Source of the DNA: Flavobacteriales bacterium
Lineage (GTDB): Bacteria; Bacteroidota; Bacteroidia; Flavobacteriales_F; PHOS-HE28
Length of the DNA stretch: 7,722 nucleotides
Reading direction: 5' to 3'
Assembly (NCBI GenBank): GCA_016705545.1
Contig: JADIYA010000032.1
Span: forward strand, 1-7,722
Part shown: positions 1 through 6,303 of the stretch, one piece after another
How the letters are laid out: each line of letters starts with the position of its first letter
Numbering within the stretch: position 1 is the first letter of the stretch
Notes under the pieces: generated by a model
Databases searched by the model: none
Told to the model about the DNA's origin: nothing
What the model saw: the letters and a program-made list of their open reading frames with translations, nothing else
Program-made: the position numbers and the translations under genes

Positions 1-8
1 CTCGGAAA

Positions 9-74
9 ATGACCCGGTACCGGGCATAGTTTGCGCTTTCTCCTCCCCATCCTGGCGCTCGGGCCAAAGGCGGT
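9..74 (+). other. Probable Sec signal peptide, split by a frame change
   Basis: ATG at 9 reads MTRYRA and then meets TAG at 27. From 31 the next frame gives LRFLLPILALG, a compact hydrophobic core after a basic N-terminus. From 75 a third frame gives the start of the mature chain (DQQVRIADQLF). Joined, these look like a standard cleavable leader with cleavage near the Ala/Gly-rich end of the core. A lipoprotein is not supported, because no LxxC lipobox follows the core in any frame. The export prediction agrees with the extracytoplasmic domains downstream. Confidence is limited by the two frame changes within 66 bases. Confidence 0.5.
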
Positions 75-440
75 GACCAGCAAGTGCGTATTGCCGACCA
101 GCTCTTTCAAGAAAGCAGCGGTTCGCCGAGGCCATGCCCTGTATTCGCAGCGCTTGTAAGCCTGGCGCCGTCCGATCGCACGCTCAACTACCGATTCGGA
201 GCCTGCCTCCGCATGGCAGCGCCGATATGGAGAAGGCCATCGGCCACCTGAAGTTCGCCACCGATGCGCGCCGACACCGAACCGCTCTGCCCGGTACTGG
301 ATGGCCGCCGCGCCTACCACCTCAACTACCGCTTGAGGAGGCGCAGACGGCCTACCAGCGTTTCCCGGCACCGCCGATAAGAAGACGCTCGCCGCCTATC
401 CGGTGGAAGCATTGCAGAAGCCACGCCGCAACGGCGAGAA
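75..440 (+). other. TPR-like helical region of the giant protein
   Basis: Pieces from all three frames join into a tetratricopeptide-style text: ADQLFQES, RFAEAMPLYSQLVSLAPSD, TLNYRFGACL, DMEKAIGHLKFATDA, YWMAAAYHLNYRFEEAQTAYQRF and DKKTLAAYPVEALQ. Paired amphipathic helices with the A..LY..LV.L.P.D and A..YH.....EA...Y..F spacing are typical of TPRs. In the Bacteroidota, a leader followed by TPRs commonly precedes a PD40 propeller and serves as a protein-interaction platform. Frame changes are visible near 118-122, 137-139, 151-153, 207-212, 266-268, 310-312, 332-335 and 362-367. The call rests on repeat pattern by eye; exact repeat count is uncertain, about two to three. Confidence 0.6.
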
Positions 441-604
441 GCTGTTGAGCACTCTGAAGCGAGACCACCGCGTTAGAAGAAGGTGGAGGTCGCCGACGCG
501 GACTCTTCCGGTTCTACGTTGACCGCTGATATCGGCGGGCGTCACGTGGTGCTCCGGAGGAATTGAAGACCAGCCTCGACAAGAAGCGCAAGCACCGCAG
601 CCCG

Positions 605-1060
605 GTATTACCTCCCCGAGCGCAACGGCCCCATCTACTTAGCAGTTACGGAGATGATGGAGAGACCGGGCTCGACATCTACCGTTCCGAAGGGCCGCCC
701 GATGGCACCTACGCCACGGCGGTGAAGCTCGCGGCTACATCATCATCGATCAGGACGAGGACTTCCTTTCATGCACCCAAATGGGAAAGAGACCTTCTGT
801 ATTTCTGCAGAAAGGGCCATAACAGCATGGGCGGTTTCGATGTGTTCCGGGCCGGATTCGATGTAAAGGCCTCGACGCCTTCGGGCGACCGGAGAACCTC
901 GATTTCGCCGTGAGCACGCCTGACGATGACGACATCCTCTACATCGTGGATGCCGAGCAGAAGAAGCCTGCTTCGCCAGTGGCCGGAACAGCGAGAGGCA
1001 ACTTGCAATGCGTTTACCGCGTGGGCACGCAGGCCCCGGTGAAGATCACCGTCTTCAGAG
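605..1060 (+). other. PD40 (WD40-like) beta-propeller region
   Basis: Three blade-like units can be read. The first, in two frames, has a YLPERNGPIYF-type strand followed by SSYGDDGETGLDIYRSEG. The second begins at QDEDF near 750, continues with MHPNGK and LLYFCRKG, and ends with HNSMGGFDVFRAGFDV (about 818-867); the 'GHNSMGG-D-F' motif is the hallmark of Bacteroidota PD40 repeats. The third reads DFAVSTPDDDDILYIVDAEQKK, then CFASGRNSERG and VYRVGTQAPVKITV, ending the propeller. The PD40 family (TolB/WD40-like) makes beta-propellers that bind proteins or glycans outside the cytoplasm. Three blades are too few for a closed propeller, so either further blades are hidden by the frame damage or the family's short form is used. 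No catalytic residues are expected. Confidence 0.8.
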
Positions 1061-1390
1061 CACCGAATTTTACGCCAGCAGCCACGACTCCGGACGACCG
1101 CAAGGCGAGATCGTGGTGGAGGACGCTTGGAGCCAGAAATGGTGGCCGACGTGCGCGCGGACATGAACGGGAACTACGTGCTCAGCCTGCCGCGTGCCGG
1201 CTCGATACCGCTATCGAGTGGTTGGGCCCGTCGGGCAAAACCCACATGGGCCTGGTGGATGCCCAAGGCCGATGGGTTCGCGCGCTTATCGTCAGGAACT
1301 CATCTCGACCGCCACGGGCGAGCCGCGAGCGGCTCACCATCCGCAATTACTTCGACGAGCCGCCTGGCGAGGACATGATGTCCTGGCCCT
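1061..1390 (+). other. Beta-sandwich region resembling a carboxypeptidase regulatory-like domain
   Basis: Stitched frames give GEIVVEDAWSQK, VADVRADMNGNYVLSLPRAGS, YRYRVVGP and GKTHMGLVD, then ADGF and QELISTATGE, and finally ERLTIRNYFDEP. The pattern 'I-V-D (insertion) V-A-V-R-T-D-x-x-G-x-Y-x-L-x-L-P-x-G-x-Y-x-Y-x-V' is that of carboxypeptidase regulatory-like (transthyretin-like) beta domains. In Bacteroidota envelope proteins these often sit directly after a PD40 propeller, before a C-terminal OmpA domain. Here the expected OmpA domain does not follow; a long helical region does. The domain is non-catalytic and probably a structural spacer. Frame changes near 1140, 1200, 1245-1260 and 1290-1330 prevent a clean boundary. 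Confidence 0.55.
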
Positions 1391-1409
1391 GACGATCTAG
1401 CGCCGCGCG

Positions 1410-3114
1410 CTACTCTGATGTGAGCACCGAGAGGGTGGCCGAACAGCGAAGCCCGCTGAGCAGCCAACGAGCGACCAGCTCACCCGGCGCGGCTTCACCC
1501 CATGGCGACGTGGACGAAGCGAAAGCGGTTGGAGCTCGCCAATGACGAGGCGCGTGAGCCGAAGCCGAAATTCTGGAGGAGCAAGCCATGGCCGGAGAGG
1601 TCTTCGCGCTCTTGCTCGACGCCGCGCAGAGGACGAGGTTGCCGCTGCCAGGGCCGACGATCTCAGGAACGCAGCGGCCATTATTGATGATGAGACAGCG
1701 GAACGCGCTGGATGACCGGAGGCGGCGATTGACAGCACGCGCTCCGCGATGCCGCCATGGGAGGCGCGCGCGGCGCACAACCGGGCTTGCATTGAGCACG
1801 GCCGCCCTCACCTCGCGCCAGCGAGCGGCGAAAGCGCGGGCAAGGTCAGCAGCGATTTGAAAGGCGCCATCGCCACGCAGGATGATGAGGAGGCATTGGC
1901 CCAACTGCGCGCACTGAAGCAGCGCTTGGATGAGCGCGCGAAACCGGGAATTGGCGCAGGAGCCGGCAGAACAAGCGCGGCTCAAAGTGCAGGAGCAAGA
2001 GAAGGAAGCCGCTCGCCTGCTGGCGATGGCCAAGGCCAAGCGCGATGAAGAGAGCGAGCTGGCCGATGGCCTTGCGCGTTTGAGGCGTGAACGCGGCGAA
2101 CGCGTCCGCGCTCGAAGCAGGAGGAACTCGATCGGCGAATCACCGAACTGGAGCAGCAGCAGACCCTCCGTGATGAAACGCAGGCCGCCGTCCGTAGAGC
2201 GGAGATCGCTGAGCGACAGACCGCCGTGGTGCGAGGGCAAGCCTCACTGACCCGGCACTTGACCCAGACCACCGAGCGCGGAGCCGGCTCTGAACTCACT
2301 GCGGCCCAATCGGAGCAGCTTGGCATGCGCATCAGCAGCACCGACCAGCGCGTGGCGGCGTTGCCCATTGATGAGCGCTTCGACGCCGCCGCCATGGCGG
2401 AGCGCCCCGAAGCAGAGTCCCGCGTGTTCGATTGGGACCTCGCAAGCGCTGCGCAAAGCCATAAGCGCCCGCGACGACACGGCGCCGCCGCGGAGCGCGA
2501 TGCTGAGACGAATGCACCTCTGGAAACTACGCGCGCACCGGTGATTGCCCGAAGGCACTGCCGGGGGATAAGAACGTGCGCAGCACAACCGCCGCACTAG
2601 CACCGCAGACCAGCGGCACCGAGGACCGCGGATTGCCTGAGGATGCGCAACGCGTTGCAAATCGAAGCACCACGCAGCCGTCGACCGGCACCACGAACCG
2701 CACGTCCAGAGCGCTACCATCGCTCAAGTACCGCAGAGCAGCGGTACTGAAGAACGGCTTGCAGCCGAACGCAGGAACCGGGGGAAGGCCGTCGGGCAAG
2801 GCAATGAGCTGGATGGAGCTGCGCGCGATGGAGCCTCGGACCAGCGCTTCGTGTTGGAGAATGAGCGTGCGGAATTGCAGCAGCTGGCGGGCGCTGAGCG
2901 CGACCGTGCCAAGCGCGAACAGGTCCAGCAGCGGATCGCAGCCATCGATGAGAGCCTTGCACGGTTGGATGCCAGCGAGCACTCGGGAGCAGGCCACGAA
3001 GTGCCGCCGACATGAGCATACCGGCCCTCGGCTTCAACAGTGCTATCCGGGATGAGGCCATCATCGCGGATCTGGCGGTGAGTACGCGTCCGATCTCCAG
3101 CGCGCAGAACGCCT
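1410..3114 (+). other. Ala/Glu/Arg-rich helical or coiled-coil region, heavily frame-disrupted
   Basis: No separate gene is supported in this 1.7 kb. All three forward frames carry slices of one highly charged helical sequence: ELANDEARE and EILEEQAMAGEVFAL (1530-1615), then VSSDLKGAIATQDDEEALAQ (about 1846-1905), LKVQEQEKEAARLLAMAKAK (1981-2040), QEELDRRITELEQQQTLRDE (about 2118-2178) and TAVVRGQASLTRHLTQTTER (about 2220-2278). The longest clean slice is 2740-3012, which reads EERLAAERRNRGKAVGQG through RAELQQLAGAERDRAKREQ to IDESLARLD before a TGA at 3013. Composition, the lack of Pro/Gly in the slices and heptad-like spacing suggest long helices or a coiled coil acting as a rod between the propeller and the C-terminal SPOR domains. 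Function is not assignable beyond that. Confidence 0.65.
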
Positions 3115-6100
3115 GTGGACCTTGCGCCAGCCGATGCCATCAACGGCATCGAGCATGCTCGCCGACAGCCTGCGTGCCGAGATGCAGCGGCAAGTGTGGA
3201 ACTGCTCAACATGGCTCCGCAACAGGCCGAGGCCGTGCTGCCGCGCGTTGACCGGCTGCGTCGCTTGCGCGAAGAGCATCTGGCGCTTGGAGAGCAGGCC
3301 ATCGCGCAGCGCCAAGCTGAACTGGCCGGGGGAAGGAGCCAGGCCTCTAACGTGATAGCAGAGGCGGAGGCGATGCCTTTTACGCTCGGCAAGGATCCCA
3401 TCAAGGATCGCTATGTCTCCATTGACCGATACGCTCGCGATGTCTTCAGCAGCAAGGTGGTGCACCGCAGCACCGCCAAGGGGATGAACGATGCGATCGC
3501 CTTCCGCGACGCCGACGTGGCGCGCATGGATGACCTGTCCACGCGCATCGATTCCATGGAGAAGCAGCTCGCTGGCATGCCGCTGGGCAAGGAGAGCGAC
3601 AAGCTGCGGAAGAAAACCGATCAGCTCATCGACGAGCGCTACATCATCCGCACCGATCTCGGTCAGCGCAGCGCCTTCCTCATGCGCGAGGAATGGAAGT
3701 CCACTACCGATAGCCTGAAGCGGGTTGAAGCCCTTACGGCCAAACGGGGCCTTGCTCCGGATGAGCCCTGCTGGGCATGGCCCGCGAATTCGAAAGCGAA
3801 GCCAATGGCCTGGTTGATCGGGCGGCGCAGCTGCGCAAGCGCGCTGATCGCAGCGAGGACATCGTGCTCCGTGACAGCCTGTACCGCCGTGCTTATCGGG
3901 ATGAGCTGCTGGCGCTGCAAGCCGCCGACAAGGCCATCACGGTGCAGAACTACTTGGCAGGCGACAGGCACAGTCGTGGCGAGAAAATCAGCTATGAGGA
4001 AGTGGCCTCACGCGTGCTGGGCATACACCTGCTCTCGCCGGGCCCTCGCGCAGCAGGCCCCGAAGTCGATCCAGGAGGTGGTTGCGGTTTCATCGGAAGT
4101 TGCGCCACCCGGGAAGGGACAACCACCGGTTGCATCGGCTATCGAGCTCCCTGCGAGCAGCGGGGATCCACAAGGGAATCATGCGGATGTCGCCGTTGCA
4201 CCTTTGCCTGAGGGCAGGGATACCACGTCCGAGCGAACTTCAACAGGTGAGGTTCAGCGGGCTGGAAGCGGCTCGGTTACGGAGACCGTTGCAAGGGACG
4301 CCGCCACCCCACCCGAGAACTCAATCGCGGCTTCCAGCGCCACCGCGCAGGCCATTGCACAGGCCGAGCGCCGACTCACGGATAAGGACAAGGTGCCCGC
4401 ACGGTTGTATGAGAGTTTCATGAAGTCCGAAACCGTGACGCTGACCGCTGCGACGTTCGATGCGGATAGCGACCCCGATTTGTTCGTGGTGAGGTCCGAG
4501 AGCAAGGCTCGGGATGCTGTGGAATTAGAGCAACGGTCGCAGGAAGCAGCTGATCGCGCATCGGTGTTGGCCGACAGCGCCACCACCGCGCGCAAGCGTG
4601 ACCGTGACCGCTTGCAAACCATGGCCGTGCGCGAACGCGCCATCTCCGATTCGTTGCACGCGGCATCGCTGCGGAGCGCGGTGGAAAGCGCTGATCTGAG
4701 CGGCATGGCCGAGGAAGCCGTGAAGGCGAAGGCCTTGCGCGAGCGCTTGGTGAAGTTCTACTACCTCACCGCAGAAGAGCAGCGGTTGGTGATGATGGAG
4801 GGTGATGCCAGCCGCTACTTCCAGGCGAAGGCGCTGGCCATGGAGCAGAGCGAGGCTGCTATGGACGCTGAAGGCTCAGCGAAGAGCAACCGCGAGGTCG
4901 CCGACCTGCTCCACCAGCAAGCGCGCACCGCCGAGCGTGATGCCGTGAACGGCCGCATCACCGCGGCAGAAGCCAGCAGCCGTGCCCTGCTGCTCGATGC
5001 ACGTGCCGTGCAACTTGAATTGAAGGCGGATTCACTCAGCAACATCGCATCGCGCCTGCGTGGTGCCGCAGGCATCAACGAGGCCCAGGCCAGCGTGATG
5101 CTTCAGGCCATGCCGGAGGAGCGCAGCAGTGAGTTGATGGCCATCGAGCAGCGCGCACGCCGGACGGAAGCCCTGCTCGCGGAATCGCGTGATCAGGCTG
5201 CTGCCGGAAGTGAGCAGCCCGCGGCGCGACGATCGGCCCCTCAAACCACAACCGCTCAACCTTCAACCCCTCAACCCTCAACCTCTCAATTCGCCGAAGC
5301 GCCTGGCGAAGTCAGTCAGCCCTCAACCGCCCAGCCCTCCACCTTCCGCATGCCCGACGAACTGGTTGAGGATTTCTTCGTGTTGAACGAGCCATCAGCA
5401 CGTCGGGAAGCAGCGATCCCGATGGATGTGGTGTTGCCCTCTGGCATCGTGTTCAAAGTGCAGATTGGTGCGTTCCGCAAGCCGATTCCGCAAGAGGCTT
5501 TCAGCGACATGACCCCGGTGATGGGTGAGACCGTGGGCAATGGGCTGGTGCGGTATACCGCTGGACTCTTCACGGGAGCGCAGGGGGCGCTTGCAGCGAA
5601 GGATCTGGTGCGTGAGCGCGGCTACCGCGATGCCTTCGTGGTGGCCTACCGCGATGGGAAGCGGATCTCGCTGGGCGAGGCCATGCGTGCCACGCAGCAG
5701 GAGGCCAACGTTGCTGAAAGCCCCATCCGGGTTCGCGGCGGTGCCGAGGAGCCTGTTGCACGCGTGGTGGAATCGCCATTGCCCGCTGCACCGCCGGCCA
5801 TCGTGATCAAGCAGCCGGTGGCGGGTGTGCAGGCCAACGAGCCCGAGGATGCCGCAGCGATCCTCGCGCGCTATCCCGCCAGTGCGCAGCAGATCGTGGA
5901 GTCCTTCGTTCCGGGTGCCGAGGCTACGGCATACTACAATGTGCCGGGCGCAGCTCCTGCGAAGCAAGTGGAGACCATCAAGGGCCTCTTCTTCACCGTG
6001 CAGGTCGGGGTATACAGCCGCCCGGTCCCGCTCGACAAGCTCTTCAACATCACGCCGCTCAACAGTGAGCTCACCGAGAGCGCGAAAGTGCGCTACACCA

Positions 6101-6270
6101 CGGGCCGCTTCATGGACCTCGATGCTGCGCGCATCCGCAAGGATGAAGCTGTGCGCCTTGGCGTGAAGGATGCTTTCATCACAGCCTACCTGAACGGCAA
6201 GCGCATCCCCGTGCGTGAAGGCACGGCGCTCCTCCAGCAATTCGGCGCGGCCATCCTGGCGCAGCCTTGA
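3115..6270 (+). CDS. Largest open segment of the giant protein: helical region plus C-terminal twin SPOR-like domains (1,051 codons, false start)
   Basis: This is the C-terminal half of the disrupted protein, not an independent gene. The GTG at 3115 is merely the first start codon after a frame change; coherent helical sequence (MSIPALGFNSAIRDEAIIADL at 3012, EYASDLQRAERL near 3079) precedes it. In the ORF numbering, residues 29-217 are true-frame helix (KDPIKDRYVSIDRYARDVF, MDDLSTRIDSMEKQLAGMP). Residues 218-309 are out of frame. Residues 310-405 form a Pro/Ser/Thr-rich linker and 406-460 lead into it with ARLYESFMKSE. Residues 461-700 are helical (FYYLTAEEQRLVMM, SRYFQAKALAMEQSEAAMDA), 705-745 a low-complexity QPSTP repeat, 775-855 SPOR-like domain 1 and 956-1036 SPOR-like domain 2. 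The final TGA lies 33 bases from the stop of the convergent arginine decarboxylase gene. The expected location is the periplasm, bound to peptidoglycan; partner proteins are unknown. Confidence 0.75.
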   Translation: MDLAPADAINGIEHARRQPACRDAAASVELLNMAPQQAEAVLPRVDRLRRLREEHLALGEQAIAQRQAELAGGRSQASNVIAEAEAMPFTLGKDPIKDRYVSIDRYARDVFSSKVVHRSTAKGMNDAIAFRDADVARMDDLSTRIDSMEKQLAGMPLGKESDKLRKKTDQLIDERYIIRTDLGQRSAFLMREEWKSTTDSLKRVEALTAKRGLAPDEPCWAWPANSKAKPMAWLIGRRSCASALIAARTSCSVTACTAVLIGMSCWRCKPPTRPSRCRTTWQATGTVVARKSAMRKWPHACWAYTCSRRALAQQAPKSIQEVVAVSSEVAPPGKGQPPVASAIELPASSGDPQGNHADVAVAPLPEGRDTTSERTSTGEVQRAGSGSVTETVARDAATPPENSIAASSATAQAIAQAERRLTDKDKVPARLYESFMKSETVTLTAATFDADSDPDLFVVRSESKARDAVELEQRSQEAADRASVLADSATTARKRDRDRLQTMAVRERAISDSLHAASLRSAVESADLSGMAEEAVKAKALRERLVKFYYLTAEEQRLVMMEGDASRYFQAKALAMEQSEAAMDAEGSAKSNREVADLLHQQARTAERDAVNGRITAAEASSRALLLDARAVQLELKADSLSNIASRLRGAAGINEAQASVMLQAMPEERSSELMAIEQRARRTEALLAESRDQAAAGSEQPAARRSAPQTTTAQPSTPQPSTSQFAEAPGEVSQPSTAQPSTFRMPDELVEDFFVLNEPSARREAAIPMDVVLPSGIVFKVQIGAFRKPIPQEAFSDMTPVMGETVGNGLVRYTAGLFTGAQGALAAKDLVRERGYRDAFVVAYRDGKRISLGEAMRATQQEANVAESPIRVRGGAEEPVARVVESPLPAAPPAIVIKQPVAGVQANEPEDAAAILARYPASAQQIVESFVPGAEATAYYNVPGAAPAKQVETIKGLFFTVQVGVYSRPVPLDKLFNITPLNSELTESAKVRYTTGRFMDLDAARIRKDEAVRLGVKDAFITAYLNGKRIPVREGTALLQQFGAAILAQP
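3766..4041 (+). other. Out-of-frame island inside the large open segment
   Basis: In the frame of 3115-6270 this stretch reads as a Trp/Cys/Arg/Ser-rich peptide (CWAWPANSKAKPMAWLIG, TSCSVTACTAV) unlike anything around it. The frame with codons starting at 3768 instead gives LLGMAREFESEANGLVDRAA, LRKRADRSEDIVLRDSLYRR, AYRDELLALQAADKAITV and YEEVASRVLGIHLLSP, which continues the helical style on both sides. The left switch fits one missing G after GAG (3763-3765), and the right switch fits one extra base in the GGG/CCC run at 4040-4046. The pair cancels, so the ORF stays open but about 92 residues of its conceptual translation are wrong. Confidence 0.85.
5240..5346 (+). repeat. 15-bp tandem repeat coding QPSTP-type pentapeptides
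   Basis: Units of 15 bases start at 5240 (diverged), 5255 and 5270, with a partial unit at 5285. The core CTCAACC(C/T)TCAACC occurs as CTCAAC-type hexamers at 5255, 5262, 5270, 5277 and 5285, with alternating spacing of 7 and 8 bases. After a 30-base interruption (FAEAPGEVS) the unit returns at 5318-5345 as QPSTAQPST. Because 15 bases equal five codons, the repeat keeps frame and makes a flexible Pro/Ser/Thr/Gln linker between the second helical block and the first SPOR-like domain. Copy number could vary by slippage without breaking the gene. Confidence 0.85.
5437..5681 (+). other. SPOR-like domain 1
   Basis: The segment reads GIVFKVQIGAFRKPIP, then TPVMGE, GLVRYTAGLF, AAKDLVRERGYRDAFVVAY and DGKRISLGEA. 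'F-x-V-Q-I-G-A-F' followed by a helix, a 'Y-x-x-G-x-F' strand, a K-D helix with G-Y-x-D-A-F-V and a final Y-x-(D/N)-G-K strand is the SPOR pattern, about 80 residues. The SPOR family is known to bind septal or denuded glycan strands of peptidoglycan, so this end of the protein is predicted to face the cell wall. It lies in the cleanly readable part of the gene, in the same frame as domain 2. Confidence 0.82.
5980..6222 (+). other. SPOR-like domain 2
   Basis: The segment reads GLFFTVQVGVYSRPVP, then FNITPLNSEL, KVRYTTGRFMDLDAA, RKDEAVRLGVKDAFITAY and NGKRIPVREG, and ends 16 codons before the stop. It aligns without gaps to domain 1: shared G..F.VQ.G....P.P, TP, VRYT.G.F, KD, G..DAF..AY and GKRI. 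The two are therefore tandem copies joined by a roughly 100-residue Pro/Ala/Glu-rich linker. Two such modules should raise avidity for peptidoglycan, which is an inference from the SPOR family. Confidence 0.82.
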
Positions 6271-6303
6271 GCGTGGAATACTGCGGGTTGGCCGGGTTAG
6301 GAG
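6271..6303. other. 33-base convergent intergenic gap, no terminator seen
   Basis: The stops TGA (6268-6270, plus strand) and TAG (6304-6306, minus strand) face each other across 33 bases. I see no GC-rich stem followed by a T-run on either strand here, so transcription of the two genes probably ends by Rho or overlaps at the 3' ends. The only feature is a short GGGTT-type repeat (6285-6298). Confidence 0.5.

Larger units (their letters stand above)
9..6270 (+). pseudogene. Frame-disrupted giant envelope protein: signal peptide, TPR-like, PD40 propeller, long helical region, two SPOR-like domains
   Basis: Stitched across frames, this is one protein of roughly 2,050-2,090 residues. The order is: a hydrophobic leader (31-63); TPR-like helices (75-440); a PD40 beta-propeller part (605-1060); a beta-rich carboxypeptidase-regulatory-like part (1061-1390); about 850 residues of Ala/Glu/Arg/Gln-rich helix (1410-4041); a Pro/Ser/Thr linker (4055-4330); a second helical block (4495-5215); a 15-bp repeat; and two SPOR-like domains up to the TGA at 6268-6270. 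PD40 and SPOR families point to the periplasm or outer membrane, with SPOR expected to bind peptidoglycan; the exact role is unknown and I give no symbol. The ATG at 9 is the likely start because a leader follows it, but only 8 upstream bases are visible and no Shine-Dalgarno can be judged. At least ten frame changes fall in the first 370 bases and many more up to 4041, while 4042-6270 is clean. I typed it as a pseudogene because it cannot be translated as written; sequencing indels are the likelier cause. Confidence 0.8.

Noticed and set aside
134..448. 104-codon plus-strand open frame near the left edge as an independent gene
   Set aside because: Only its middle (DMEKAIGHLKFATDA) is coherent, and that belongs to the TPR-like region stitched from neighbouring frames.
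910..1392. 160-codon plus-strand open frame starting in the PD40 region, as a separate small gene
   Set aside because: Its first 25 codons are the third PD40 blade of the large protein and it then drifts in and out of the coherent frame. It is a slice of the disrupted gene.
1410..2240. 276-codon open frame on the minus strand, longest ORF in the damaged region
   Set aside because: Its translation is Ser/Arg/Ala-rich without motifs, while the plus strand carries coherent Glu/Ala-rich helical slices across the same bases. It is open because the complement of the Ala/Glu/Arg-rich codons contains few stops.
2724..3404. 226-codon minus-strand open frame with Ser/Ala/Cys-rich sequence
   Set aside because: It opposes the clean helical slice at 2740-3012 and the start of the 3115-6270 segment. 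It has no recognisable domain and no ribosome-binding site that I can see.
9..4041. Programmed ribosomal frameshifting as the cause of the frame changes
   Set aside because: There are dozens of switches in both directions at unrelated sites, without consistent slippery heptamers or downstream structures. Sequencing indels or gene decay explain this far better.
5395..6240. 281-codon open frame on the minus strand
   Set aside because: It lies exactly opposite the well-supported SPOR-like domains, is rich in His/Arg/Gly from the complement of GC-rich codons, and shows no domain-like text. It is a shadow of the plus-strand gene.
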